From assembly GCF_001676705.1 (NCBI RefSeq), contig NZ_CP016170.1, positions 620,001-684,000 on the forward strand: a stretch of 64,000 nucleotides of DNA. The letters run 5' to 3'. Position numbers and translations under genes: made by a program. The notes beneath the pieces were generated by a model. The model was not told where the DNA came from. It ran no database searches and saw nothing but the letters and a program-made list of their open reading frames with translations. The first letter of the stretch is position 1. Each line of letters starts with the position of its first letter. Source of the stretch: Bordetella bronchialis (lineage in GTDB: Bacteria; Pseudomonadota; Gammaproteobacteria; Burkholderiales; Burkholderiaceae_B). Shown here one piece after another: positions 36,139 through 45,830 of this stretch.

Positions 36139-38021
36139 GGCCGCGCCTCCGCGGGGCCGGCGGCGCCCGTGCCGCCCGCTGTAGCGATGCAACCGCCCGA
36201 CGATCCGCTGTCGCGGCCCGTGGCATCGCCATCGACGGATCGATGCGGCGCGCCGTTGCGTCCGTGCTCGACGATGCCGATGAAGGCGTCCTCCATGGTC
36301 ATCTTGCGCTGGGGCGTGGCGCCGGCCTGCACCCGCACCGCTTCCGGCGTCCCCAGCGCCAGCAGCTTGCCCGCATCCTGGATCACGATGCGGTCGCAGT
36401 ACTCGGCCTCTTCCATGAAGTGGGTGGTGATGACCACGGTCGTGCCGGTTTCTGCCAGCGCGGTGATGCGGCGCCAGAAGGCGCGGCGCGCCAGCGGATC
36501 GGCGCCGCTGGTGGGTTCGTCCAGGAACAGGATTTCCGGCTCGTGCAACAGTCCCACCGCCATCGCCAGGCGCTGCTTGATGCCGCCGGCCAGCTGGCCG
36601 GCGGGCTGTTCCAGGTGCCGATGCAATGCGAACTGGCCCGTGACGGCGTCGATGCGTTCGCGCAGGCGGGCGCCATGCAGGCCATAGGCACCGCCGAAGA
36701 ACCGCAGGTTCTCCATGGCCGACAGATTGCCGTACAGCGCGAAGGCCTGCGACACATAGCCGATGCGGGCCCGTGCCTGCGCCCGCGCCGTGCGCATGTC
36801 CATGCCGGCCACGCGCGCCACGCCGCCACTGGCGGGCAACAGCCCGCACAGCATGCGGAACGTCGTGGTCTTGCCGGCGCCGTTGGGGCCCAGCAGGCCG
36901 AAGATCTCGCCACGGGCAACGCTGAAGGTCGTGCGGTCCACGGCGGTGAAATCGCCGAACTTGCGCACCAGGTCGCGTACCTCGATGACGGGATCGTCCC
37001 GCGAGGCCTGCGGATCCACAGCGCGCGGGCCATCGTTGTCCGGCAGCGGGTCCGCTTCGGCTTGCGCGTCGTCGTTGGCGTCCACGCGGGCGTGCAGCAG
37101 CACCATGAAACCGTCCTCCAGCCGCGCCGGCACGGGCGTGGCGTGCGCCGCGTCCTCGCCCAGGGCGCCGGCATCGACGCCGGGCCGCACGATGAAGCGC
37201 ACCTCGCCGCCGCGCGGTACGGCGTCGATCACGGCATCGCGGCGGTCCAGCAGGCGGGCCTGCCGCTGGCGGGGCGCCTGGCCTTGGGCGGCCGGCACGA
37301 CGAAGCACAAGCCATCGGCGCGCGCCGCGATGTCGGCCGGCGGGCCGCTGGCCAGCAGGCCGCCGTCATGCAGCACGTGGACGCTGGCGCAGCGTTCCGC
37401 CTCGTCCATGTAGGCGGTCGCCACCAGGACCGTCAGGTTCTCGTCCGCCACCATCTGGTCGATGATTTCCCACAGCTCGCGCCGCGACAGCGGATCGACG
37501 CCGACCGTCGGTTCGTCCAGCAGGAGCAGGTCGGGCGAGCGCACCAGGGTGCAGGCCAGGCCCAGCTTCTGCTTCATGCCGCCGGACAGTTTGCCGGCCA
37601 GGCGGCCCGTGAAGCGCTTCAGGTCCGTCATTTCCAGCAGGCGGGCGTAGCGCCGGCGGCGCGCGTCGGCCGGTATGCCATGCAGGTCGGCGTACAGGTC
37701 CAGGTTCTCCTGCACGCTCAGGTCCTCGTACAGGCCGAAGCGCTGCGGCATATAGCTGATGCGGTCCTGCACGGCCTGGGGGGTGCGCGAGACATCCAGG
37801 TCCAGCACCCGCAACTGCCCGGCGTCGGCGCGCATGAGTCCGGCCGTCAGGCGCAGGAACGTGGTCTTGCCGGCGCCGTCGGGCCCGACCAGCGCCGTCA
37901 CGGCGCCGCGCCGCGCCTGCAGCGTGACACCGTCCAAAGCCTGGACGACGCGCTGCGCCGTCTTGACGGCGAAGCGCTTGCGGACGTCCCGCGCATCGAT
38001 GGCCAGGCCGGCATCGTTCAT
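36135..38021 (-). CDS. double ABC ATPase, YbhF-like
   Basis: 628 residues with two nucleotide-binding domains. The first has Walker A GPDGAGKTT at about 46-54, signature LSGGMKQK and Walker B LLLLDEPTVGVD. The second has Walker A GPNGAGKTTT near residue 378, signature LAGGIKQR (Ala in place of the usual Ser) and LFLDEPTSGAD. A linker of about 110 residues rich in Asp and Ala joins them. It powers the two permeases. It overlaps the adaptor gene by 4 bp upstream and the permease gene by 4 bp downstream, so the operon is translationally coupled. The last ~40 residues are Gly/Ala-rich with no known role. Confidence 0.95.
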   Translation of the reverse strand: MNDAGLAIDARDVRKRFAVKTAQRVVQALDGVTLQARRGAVTALVGPDGAGKTTFLRLTAGLMRADAGQLRVLDLDVSRTPQAVQDRISYMPQRFGLYEDLSVQENLDLYADLHGIPADARRRRYARLLEMTDLKRFTGRLAGKLSGGMKQKLGLACTLVRSPDLLLLDEPTVGVDPLSRRELWEIIDQMVADENLTVLVATAYMDEAERCASVHVLHDGGLLASGPPADIAARADGLCFVVPAAQGQAPRQRQARLLDRRDAVIDAVPRGGEVRFIVRPGVDAGALGEDAAHATPVPARLEDGFMVLLHARVDANDDAQAEADPLPDNDGPRAVDPQASRDDPVIEVRDLVRKFGDFTAVDRTTFSVARGEIFGLLGPNGAGKTTTFRMLCGLLPASGGVARVAGMDMRTARAQARARIGYVSQAFALYGNLSAMENLRFFGGAYGLHGARLRERIDAVTGQFALHRHLEQPAGQLAGGIKQRLAMAVGLLHEPEILFLDEPTSGADPLARRAFWRRITALAETGTTVVITTHFMEEAEYCDRIVIQDAGKLLALGTPEAVRVQAGATPQRKMTMEDAFIGIVEHGRNGAPHRSVDGDATGRDSGSSGGCIATAGGTGAAGPAEARP

Positions 38022-39037
38022 GGCCGCGCGGCTCCCCCGCTGTCGGCCCGTACGTCGATGGTCACGGTGGCAGGCATGCCCAGTCGCAGGCGGTCGTCCG
38101 GATCCTGGACGAGGACGCGCACCTCGTAGACCAGGCTGGTACGCAGGGTTTCGGTCTGCACGTTCTTGGGGGTGAATTCCGCGACGGAGGAGATATAGCC
38201 CACCTTGCCGGCGATCGCCTGGCCCGGATAGCTGTCGGTAAGCACCTGGGCGGCCATGCCCAGCTTGATGCGGCCCAGATCGGTTTCGTTGACGTAGGCG
38301 CGTATCCACTTGGGGTCGTAGATGGCCAGCGTGTACACGGGCCGCTGCGGCGATGCCATATCGCCGGGCTCCAGCAGCCGGGCGCGGACCACCGCGTCGC
38401 GCGGCGCCTTCAGCTGCGCCAGGTCCAGGCGGTGTTGCAGCAGGTCGGCCTGCGCGCGCGCGGCTTGCAGCGAGGCCGCGGCCTCGGCGATGTCTTCCTC
38501 GCGCGGGCCCAGCCTGGCCAGCCGCAGGCTTTGTTTGCGGTTCTCCAATTGGGCCTGCGCCACGCGCACCCGGGATGCCGCGCTATCCATATCTTCACGG
38601 CTGACGCCGCGGCCGGATGTGTCGCCGGCCACGCCTTGCAGCCGCTTCAATTGCCGTGCCGCCAGGTCGGCATCGGCCTGCGCGGCCGCCACCTGGGCCT
38701 GCGCCTGCTGGACTTCCTCCGGCCGCGTGCCGTTGCGCAGCCGGAGCAGCGACTGTTCGCGCACGCCGACTTCGGCGCGGGCCTGCGCCAGTTCCAGGGC
38801 CAGCGTGCGCGTATCCAGCCGCGCCAATATCTGCCCGGCCCGCACGCGGTCGCCTTCCTCGACATTCATTTCGGCGATGCGGTCGCTGCCGTCGAAGGCC
38901 AGCGATATCTGGCGGATATCGACGTTGCCGTAGAGCGTCAGGCGATCGGGATCCTGCGGATGGCGGTTCAGGACCCAGAACACGGCGGCGATGGCGGCCA
39001 GGGCCACGGCGGCAAGAACGGCGATCATCTTCTTCAT
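38018..39037 (-). CDS. HlyD/YbhG-type membrane-fusion adaptor
   Basis: 339 residues. A single N-terminal membrane anchor (residues about 4-24) is followed by a split lipoyl domain (VEEGDRVRAGQILARLD and LKAPRDAVVRARLLEPGDM), an alpha-helical hairpin rich in Ala/Gln between them, and a beta-barrel domain with KLGMAAQVLTDSYPGQ. It would bridge the inner-membrane ABC part and the outer-membrane channel. It is the first gene of the five-gene efflux operon, divergent from the TetR-type regulator. Confidence 0.95.
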   Translation of the reverse strand: MKKMIAVLAAVALAAIAAVFWVLNRHPQDPDRLTLYGNVDIRQISLAFDGSDRIAEMNVEEGDRVRAGQILARLDTRTLALELAQARAEVGVREQSLLRLRNGTRPEEVQQAQAQVAAAQADADLAARQLKRLQGVAGDTSGRGVSREDMDSAASRVRVAQAQLENRKQSLRLARLGPREEDIAEAAASLQAARAQADLLQHRLDLAQLKAPRDAVVRARLLEPGDMASPQRPVYTLAIYDPKWIRAYVNETDLGRIKLGMAAQVLTDSYPGQAIAGKVGYISSVAEFTPKNVQTETLRTSLVYEVRVLVQDPDDRLRLGMPATVTIDVRADSGGAARP

Positions 39038-39090
39038 GGTCGGCGCGGATAGACGGCGTGAGGAAAGTGGCGAGCGGGAGCGTTTCTAAC

Positions 39091-39101
39091 TCAAATTTTG
39101 A
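39091..39101. promoter_or_regulatory. palindrome in divergent promoter region, candidate TetR/CecR operator
   Basis: TCAAA-T-TTTGA is a perfect palindrome around a single central base, inside an AT-rich island (about 39088-39118) in an otherwise GC-rich region. It lies between the adaptor gene and the regulator gene, where a local repressor is expected to bind. Confidence 0.5.
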
Positions 39102-39165
39102 TTTAAGATATACCATACCGCGCTTTTATCGATCATGCACGTCCCTGTTTCCGGATTCCGACCCC

Positions 39166-39837
39166 ATGCCGCATAGAATTCCAGCCGTCCTTCCGCCGGC
39201 AGCGCCCGTCCGCGCGGATGGCGAAGCCACGCGCGCCAATATCATCGAGGCGGCCGGACAGCTGTTCGCCGAGCGCGGTTATGCGGACACGACCAGCAAG
39301 GCCATCTGCCAGCGCGCGCGCACCAATATCGCGGCGGTGAACTACTACTTCGGCAGCCGGGACGGGCTATACCTGGAACTGCTGCGGGAAGTGCACAGAC
39401 GCCTGATGAGCGTCGGCTTTCTACGGGAGATCGCCGCCAGCCCGCTGCCTGCGGAGGACAAACTGGGCGTTTTCCTGCACGGCCTGGTCAGTGCGGTCGT
39501 CGACGCAAGCAACTGGCATACCCGGCTGTGGGCGCGGGAAATCCTGACGCCCTCGCCCCTGCTTTCGCAGGTGATGCGTGAAGAAGCCATGCCCAAGTTC
39601 CAGGTGCTGTCCGGCATCGTCGGCGAGATCACCGGCCTGCGTCCCGGCACGCCCGCGCTGACCTGTTGCGTGCTCAGCGTGCTGGCGCCCTGCCTGGTCC
39701 TGCTGGTGCTCGATCGCGGCGTGGAGACGCCGCTGCGGCAACTGTTCGACCGGCCGGCCGCCGAAATCGCCGCGCAGATGCGGGTGCTGGCCCTGGACGG
39801 GCTATGGGCGGTCCGCCGCGGCGGACCGGGCCGCTAG
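39166..39837 (+). CDS. TetR-family regulator, CecR(YbiH)-like
   Basis: 223 residues from the ATG at 39166. The N-terminal TetR helix-turn-helix is clear: RANIIEAAGQLFAERGYADT then NIAAVNYYFGSRDGLY. The C-terminal part resembles the DUF1956 ligand domain of CecR, with WHTRLWAREILTPSPL. In E. coli CecR controls ybhGFSR, and here the same kind of regulator is divergent from the same kind of transporter. It is probably a repressor released by an exported toxic compound. Confidence 0.88.
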   Translation: MPHRIPAVLPPAAPVRADGEATRANIIEAAGQLFAERGYADTTSKAICQRARTNIAAVNYYFGSRDGLYLELLREVHRRLMSVGFLREIAASPLPAEDKLGVFLHGLVSAVVDASNWHTRLWAREILTPSPLLSQVMREEAMPKFQVLSGIVGEITGLRPGTPALTCCVLSVLAPCLVLLVLDRGVETPLRQLFDRPAAEIAAQMRVLALDGLWAVRRGGPGR

Positions 39838-39933
39838 GCTGCTTCGCGAGGCCGCCCTTTGTTACCATTGGCGTTTGTAGAACCAGCCAGCACAGGACGT
39901 AGCGGGAGCCCGGTTCCCGTTCGCTGAACACCC

Positions 39934-42531
39934 ATGAAGACGTGGATCAAGCGCATATCGATAGGCGTGGCGGTGGTGCTCGCGCTTGCGGTCGCGGGAC
40001 TTGCCGTCTTTCTGCTTACCTTCGACCCCAACGCCTATAAGGACCGCCTGCAGGCCTGGGTCCAGGAGCGCTATCACCGCACGCTGACCATCGATGGCGA
40101 CATCGAGGCCACGCTGTTTCCCCGCCTGGGACTGACCCTGCAGGGCGTCTCGCTGTCCGAACCGGATAGCAAGGAGACCTTCGCCGCCATGGAGACGGCG
40201 CGCATGTCGGTGGCGATCTGGCCGCTGCTGTCGCGCAACGTGGTGGTCGACCACGCAAGCTTCAGCGGTGTAAAGGCACGCGTGGTCCGCGACAAGCAAG
40301 GACGGCTGAACTTCCAGGATTTGCTGGGCGGCGAGCCGGCTTCGGCCGAACCGTCAACGCCGGCGGAACCGCAGGAACCGGGCCGGCCGGCGTCCGCGCC
40401 GCGCATCGACATCGCCGGACTGGACATCAAGGATGGCGAGATCCAGCTGCAGGACGACGCCACGGGCCGTGCCCTGGCGATATCGCAGCTCAACGCCAGC
40501 ACCGGACGCGTACGCATCGACGAGCCCTTCGATGCCAGCGTGTCCGCGCATATCGAAGGCAGCACGCCGCGCTTCAATACCGATATCGCGGGCAAGGCCG
40601 TCGTGCGGATGAATCCGCAGGCACGGCGCTACGAGGCGCGCAAGCTGGACCTGAAGGCGTCCGGCGACCTGCCCGGCGCGCACGCCAGGAACCTGACGGC
40701 ACGCGGCGACCTGGCCTACGACGGCCAGAGCGGCGCCGTGGACGCCAGCGCGCTGGAACTCGTCTTCCAGGGCGATGTGGACGACGTCGAAGGCGGGACG
40801 GCCGCCGTCGATGCCAGCCTGGCGGCCGAGACACTGCGCGCCGACCCGCGCAGCGGCGCCATCCAGGCGGCCAAGCTGGCACTGCGCGCCAAGGGGACGC
40901 TGCCGCGCGGGCCGTTCGAATTTGCGGCCGATGCGCCCGCGCTGGATGTTTCGGCCAATGCCGCCTCCGGCGAGCCGGTCACTGCCCGACTGCGCGTCGC
41001 CGGCGGCAATGCGGTGGACGCGCGGCTTTCCTTGAGCGGCATTGGCGGCAATAGCGGCAATCTTGCCATTGCCCAGGCCAAGGTCGCGGCGGAAATCAAA
41101 CAAGGGGACCGCGGCTGGAACGTCAGCGCCGCCACGCCCATGACGCTGGACTTGCGCAAGCCGGCCGGCGCGCTGTCCGCCATGACGGGCGAAGTCGCCA
41201 TCAGCGCCCCGGGCCTGCCTGGCGGCATCCTGCGGATCCCTTATACGGGTTCCTTGCAGGCGGACCGGTCGGCCGGGACCGCCGGCCTGGTGCTGGACGC
41301 GCAGCTGGAAGGCGGCAAGCTGGCCGTGACGGCGGATGCCACGCAGCTGGGCGCCAAGCCGGCGCTGCGCTTCGCGATCAGCGCCGATACGCTGGATATC
41401 GACAAGCTGCTGCCCCCCGGTTCCGAGCCGGCGCGCGGCCCCGCGGCCGCATCGGGTGGCGACAACGCGGCCGCCGGTCCCGCCGGGACGGCCACCGGAC
41501 CGGCTCAAGCGGCGCCCGCCGGCGGCGCGCCAGCGGGGGCTGCCGCATCGCCCGCGCCGTCCAATGGCACGGCCGGCACCGCGGGCGCGCCTGGCGCGGC
41601 GCCACCCGCCGCGCGGCCGGTCCAGGGCGGGGCAGGGCAGCCCGGCGATATCGATCTGTCCGCGTTGGTCGGGCCGACGGCGCAAGGGACGATCAAGGCG
41701 GGCCGCCTGGTGGCTCGCGGCGTCACGATGCAAAACCTTTCCGCGACGCTGAAGCTGGCGCAAGGCAAGCTGGACATCGCGCCGCTGGCGGCCACGCTGT
41801 ACAACGGCAAGCTGGCCGGCACGCTGAGCCTGGACGCGGCACACGACAACGCCGTGGCGACGCGCTTCACCCTGGACGGCGTGGCGATGGGCCCGCTGCT
41901 GGCGGACCTGACCAAGCGGTCGTCGGTGACCGGAGTGGGCAGTGTCGCGGCCAACCTGACCACGCGGGGCCGGCAGGCCCTTGCGTTGCGCGACAACCTG
42001 GCCGGCACGGTCCAACTGCGCGTGCGCGACGGCGCGATCAAGGGCTTCGACGTGGCGCGCGCATTGCGCGACTTGAAGCAGGCCATACTGGGCGGCAAGG
42101 GCGGTCCGGAAGACGTGCCCGCCGATACGGCGCGGGAGACCACCTTCACCCGCATGGATGCCGACCTGGCGCTGGCGGCGGGCGTCGCCACCATCAAGCG
42201 CCTGGATGTCGTCTCGCCCGTGTTGCGCGTCAGCGAGGGATCGCCGGCCGTCATCGACCTGCCCAAGGGGACGCTGGACGTCGTGGCCAATGTCAAGCTG
42301 GCCGATCCGCCCCCGGGGGACCTGCGCGAGTTGCGCGGCCTGGCGGTGCCGGTGCGCGTCGCCGGCCCATACGACGCCCTGCGTTATCGCGTGGAATGGC
42401 GCGCGGTGGCCGGGGATGCCGTCACGCGGGCCCTGGAGCGCGCCCTGGGCGGCAACAAGCAGAATGACGAATCGCGCCAGGAACGCCTCAGGGACCTGGG
42501 CAGAATGTTGAAGGGGATAACCGGAAAATGA
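39934..42531 (+). CDS. AsmA-family envelope protein
   Basis: 865 residues. One N-terminal membrane helix (about 10-28) is followed by the AsmA start LTFDPNAYKDRLQAWVQ and a long periplasmic, beta-rich domain of the bridge-like lipid-transfer type. The C-terminal AsmA-like repeat region includes LNFQDLLGG-type segments early and FTRMDADLALAAGVATIKRL late. A Pro/Ala/Gly-rich low-complexity linker fills about residues 500-568. AsmA proteins help move phospholipids to, or maintain, the outer membrane. The stop overlaps the next gene's start (ATGA), so the two are coupled. Confidence 0.92.
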   Translation: MKTWIKRISIGVAVVLALAVAGLAVFLLTFDPNAYKDRLQAWVQERYHRTLTIDGDIEATLFPRLGLTLQGVSLSEPDSKETFAAMETARMSVAIWPLLSRNVVVDHASFSGVKARVVRDKQGRLNFQDLLGGEPASAEPSTPAEPQEPGRPASAPRIDIAGLDIKDGEIQLQDDATGRALAISQLNASTGRVRIDEPFDASVSAHIEGSTPRFNTDIAGKAVVRMNPQARRYEARKLDLKASGDLPGAHARNLTARGDLAYDGQSGAVDASALELVFQGDVDDVEGGTAAVDASLAAETLRADPRSGAIQAAKLALRAKGTLPRGPFEFAADAPALDVSANAASGEPVTARLRVAGGNAVDARLSLSGIGGNSGNLAIAQAKVAAEIKQGDRGWNVSAATPMTLDLRKPAGALSAMTGEVAISAPGLPGGILRIPYTGSLQADRSAGTAGLVLDAQLEGGKLAVTADATQLGAKPALRFAISADTLDIDKLLPPGSEPARGPAAASGGDNAAAGPAGTATGPAQAAPAGGAPAGAAASPAPSNGTAGTAGAPGAAPPAARPVQGGAGQPGDIDLSALVGPTAQGTIKAGRLVARGVTMQNLSATLKLAQGKLDIAPLAATLYNGKLAGTLSLDAAHDNAVATRFTLDGVAMGPLLADLTKRSSVTGVGSVAANLTTRGRQALALRDNLAGTVQLRVRDGAIKGFDVARALRDLKQAILGGKGGPEDVPADTARETTFTRMDADLALAAGVATIKRLDVVSPVLRVSEGSPAVIDLPKGTLDVVANVKLADPPPGDLRELRGLAVPVRVAGPYDALRYRVEWRAVAGDAVTRALERALGGNKQNDESRQERLRDLGRMLKGITGK

Positions 42532-42911
42532 GCAACCAATACCATCCCGTCGCGCATTGCGGCGGCGTGGACGATCCGCGTGGCGCCGACTACGACCGCC
42601 GCTGGCTGCTGGTCAACTCGGGCGGCCAGTGGATGACCCGCGAGGCCTGCCCGGCGCTGGCCGGCATCGGCGTGGAACTGCGCTTCGGCTACCTGGTGCT
42701 GCGGGCGCCGGGCATGTTGCGCATCGATATCCCGCTGGATGTCATCGAGGACGACGACAGCGTGCGCACCGCCGTGCTGGTGGGCGACCAGACCGTGGAC
42801 GTCGTGGACGAAGGCGAGCTCGCCGCGGCCTGGGTGTCGAACTACACCGGCATTCCCTGCCGCCTGATGAAAGTCCACCCCGACATGGGGCCGGTGCGCT
42901 GGCCGTCCTGA
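42528..42911 (+). CDS. MOSC N-terminal beta-barrel-like protein, stand-alone
   Basis: 127 residues, starting inside the AsmA stop codon. The sequence DYDRRWLLVNSGGQWMTREACPALA is typical of the MOSC_N domain, with SNYTGIPCRLMKVHPDM at the end as at the MOSC_N/MOSC border. The catalytic MOSC domain that normally follows, with its Cys for molybdenum cofactor chemistry, is absent: the gene ends cleanly with a stop and the next gene is convergent 13 bp away. It is either a true single-domain relative or an old truncation. Function is unknown. Confidence 0.75.
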   Translation: MSNQYHPVAHCGGVDDPRGADYDRRWLLVNSGGQWMTREACPALAGIGVELRFGYLVLRAPGMLRIDIPLDVIEDDDSVRTAVLVGDQTVDVVDEGELAAAWVSNYTGIPCRLMKVHPDMGPVRWPS

Positions 42912-42924
42912 GCCGGCGATGGCC

Positions 42925-44226
42925 TCAGGCCGGGCGGCGCGCGACGCTCATCGCGGCGTGCGCGGCCAGGCCCGCCACCAGCCCCCAGAATGCCGATCCC
43001 ACGCCCCAGAAGCTCATGCCCGAGGCCGTCGCCAGGAGCGTGACCAGGGCGGCTTCCCGTCCATGTTCTTCGCGCATGGCGGCCGCCATGCCGCCCATGA
43101 TGGGCGCCAGCAGCGCCAGGCCGGCCAGCGCCGCGATCAGCGTGGGCGGCAAGGCCTGGAAGAACACCGCCACCGCGCCCGCCGCGATGCTCAGCGCCAC
43201 GTACGCCGCGCCGTAGACTACGGCCGCCACGTAGCGCCGGGCCGGATCGGGGTGCGCTTCCCGGCCCGCGCAGATCGCCGCGATGATGGCCGCCAGCGTG
43301 ATGCTGTGCGCCCCGAAGGGCGCCGCGAGCAGGCCCACGCCGCCGCTGACGGCAATGACGCGCGACGCCGGTACATCGCGGTAGCCCGCGGCCTGCAGGA
43401 CCGCCAGCCCGGGCAGGTTCTGCGAGGCCATCGCCACTACGAACAGCGGAAGGGCCAGGCTGACGACGCCACGCCAGGTGAAGACCGGCGTCGTCCAGAT
43501 GAATTCCGTCAGATGCCAGTCCGCGCTCCCGAAGCTCAGCAGTCCCTGCGCGGCGGCGGCCGCCAGGCCGACGGCCAGCACGGCTAGGATGGCGTAGCGG
43601 GGCGCGTAGCGCTTGCAGGCCAGGTACACCAGCGCCATGGGCAGGACCAGCGCGGCCTGCCGTCCCATTGCGCCGAACACCCCGATGCCGAAATTCAGCA
43701 ACACGCCGGCGAGCATGGCGGAGGCAATCTGCGGCGGAATGCGGCGCGCGATCGGATCGACCCAGCCGAGCAGGCCGCAGCCCAGGGCCAGCGCCGCCGC
43801 CACCACGAAGGCGCCCACCGCTTCGGGAAAGGGCACGCCGGCCAGCGCGGTGATCAACAGCGCCGCGCCTGGTGTGGACCAGGCCAGCACAATGGGAAGC
43901 CGCGTACGCAGGCTGAGCCAGACGCCGCCCACGCCCAATGCCAGGCAGATCGAGCCCAGCCAGGAGCCGATGCGGGCCGCATCCAGGCCGACGGTATGGC
44001 CGGCCTGCACCATCAACACCGCCGTCCCACCGAAACTGACGACCACGGCCACCAGTCCGGCGACGAAGGCGGATACGGAGAAATCGCGGCTCAGCGTGGC
44101 GCGCCGATCGCGCGCATGCGCGGTATCGGCAGGCCCGGCGGGCGCCAGCGCTTCCGCCGCGAGGCCGGTCGTGCCGGCGTCCCGGGCGCGGGCAACGGCG
44201 TCGGTCTGTATGGGGGGCTCTTGCAT
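42925..44226 (-). CDS. benE: BenE-type benzoate/H+ symporter
   Basis: 433 residues from the ATG at 44226. After a ~45-residue hydrophilic start there are about twelve hydrophobic segments matching the BenE family, with LSLRTRLPIVLAWSTPGAALL and GVGLLAAPFGAHSITLAAI. It is predicted to import benzoate or a related aromatic acid with protons. No benzoate catabolic genes are adjacent, so the real substrate is open. It lies 20 bp downstream of the ferredoxin gene on the same strand, possibly as one transcript. Confidence 0.9.
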   Translation of the reverse strand: MQEPPIQTDAVARARDAGTTGLAAEALAPAGPADTAHARDRRATLSRDFSVSAFVAGLVAVVVSFGGTAVLMVQAGHTVGLDAARIGSWLGSICLALGVGGVWLSLRTRLPIVLAWSTPGAALLITALAGVPFPEAVGAFVVAAALALGCGLLGWVDPIARRIPPQIASAMLAGVLLNFGIGVFGAMGRQAALVLPMALVYLACKRYAPRYAILAVLAVGLAAAAAQGLLSFGSADWHLTEFIWTTPVFTWRGVVSLALPLFVVAMASQNLPGLAVLQAAGYRDVPASRVIAVSGGVGLLAAPFGAHSITLAAIIAAICAGREAHPDPARRYVAAVVYGAAYVALSIAAGAVAVFFQALPPTLIAALAGLALLAPIMGGMAAAMREEHGREAALVTLLATASGMSFWGVGSAFWGLVAGLAAHAAMSVARRPA

Positions 44227-44246
44227 CGGTGGCCGGGGCGTGGCGC

Positions 44247-45218
<972 letters not shown>

Positions 45219-45257
45219 TTATAGGTGTGTCACCTCTCCGAACCGGGGATTATTGAT

Positions 45258-45830
45258 CTATTTCCGCATTGCAGCAAACCGCAGTAGCGCATAGTGGACA
45301 GCACCGGCGCGATCCTTACGCAATATTTCGAATTGTGGCCCCGGCGGGGCGGTCAATTCCTCTTCGCTTTCCACATAGACCAAGGCGTCCTCGCTCAGCA
45401 CACCCGGCAGCAGCGGCCACAGCCGTTCCAGCCATCCCTGGCCGAAAGGCGGGTCCAGCATAACCAGATCGTAGCGCGATGCGTCCATGCGGCGTAGCAC
45501 TTCCATGGCGTCGCCGGCATGGATGCGTATCTGTCCGGCGCCCAGCTTGTCGCGCAAGGTGCGCAGCGCGGCCAGCGCGGCCTTGTCCCGTTCCACCATT
45601 TGCACGTGGGCGACGCCGCGCGAGGCGGCCTCGAAACCCAGCGCGCCGCTGCCAGCGAACAGGTCCAGCACCTGCTTGCCGGAGAAATCGCCGTCCCAGA
45701 AATAGTGCAGCCAGTTGAAGAGCGTTTCCCTGACGCGGTCGGGCGTGGGGCGCAGCCCGGGCGAGTCGATGACCGCGATGGGCGTGCGCCGGTATTGGCC
45801 CGCGACGATGCGAATATACTTGTTCGTCAT
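45258..45830 (-). CDS. rsmD: 16S rRNA (guanine966-N2)-methyltransferase RsmD
   Basis: 190 residues from the ATG at 45830. SAM motif I is VLDLFAGSGALGFEAASRG and the catalytic motif is MLDPPFGQGW (DPPF), the N2-guanine type. The opening RIVAGQYRR and LRPTPDRVRETLFNWL are diagnostic of RsmD. It methylates G966 of 16S rRNA in the assembled 30S subunit. Its start codon overlaps the start codon of the divergent ftsY gene by two bases. Confidence 0.96.
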   Translation of the reverse strand: MTNKYIRIVAGQYRRTPIAVIDSPGLRPTPDRVRETLFNWLHYFWDGDFSGKQVLDLFAGSGALGFEAASRGVAHVQMVERDKAALAALRTLRDKLGAGQIRIHAGDAMEVLRRMDASRYDLVMLDPPFGQGWLERLWPLLPGVLSEDALVYVESEEELTAPPGPQFEILRKDRAGAVHYALLRFAAMRK

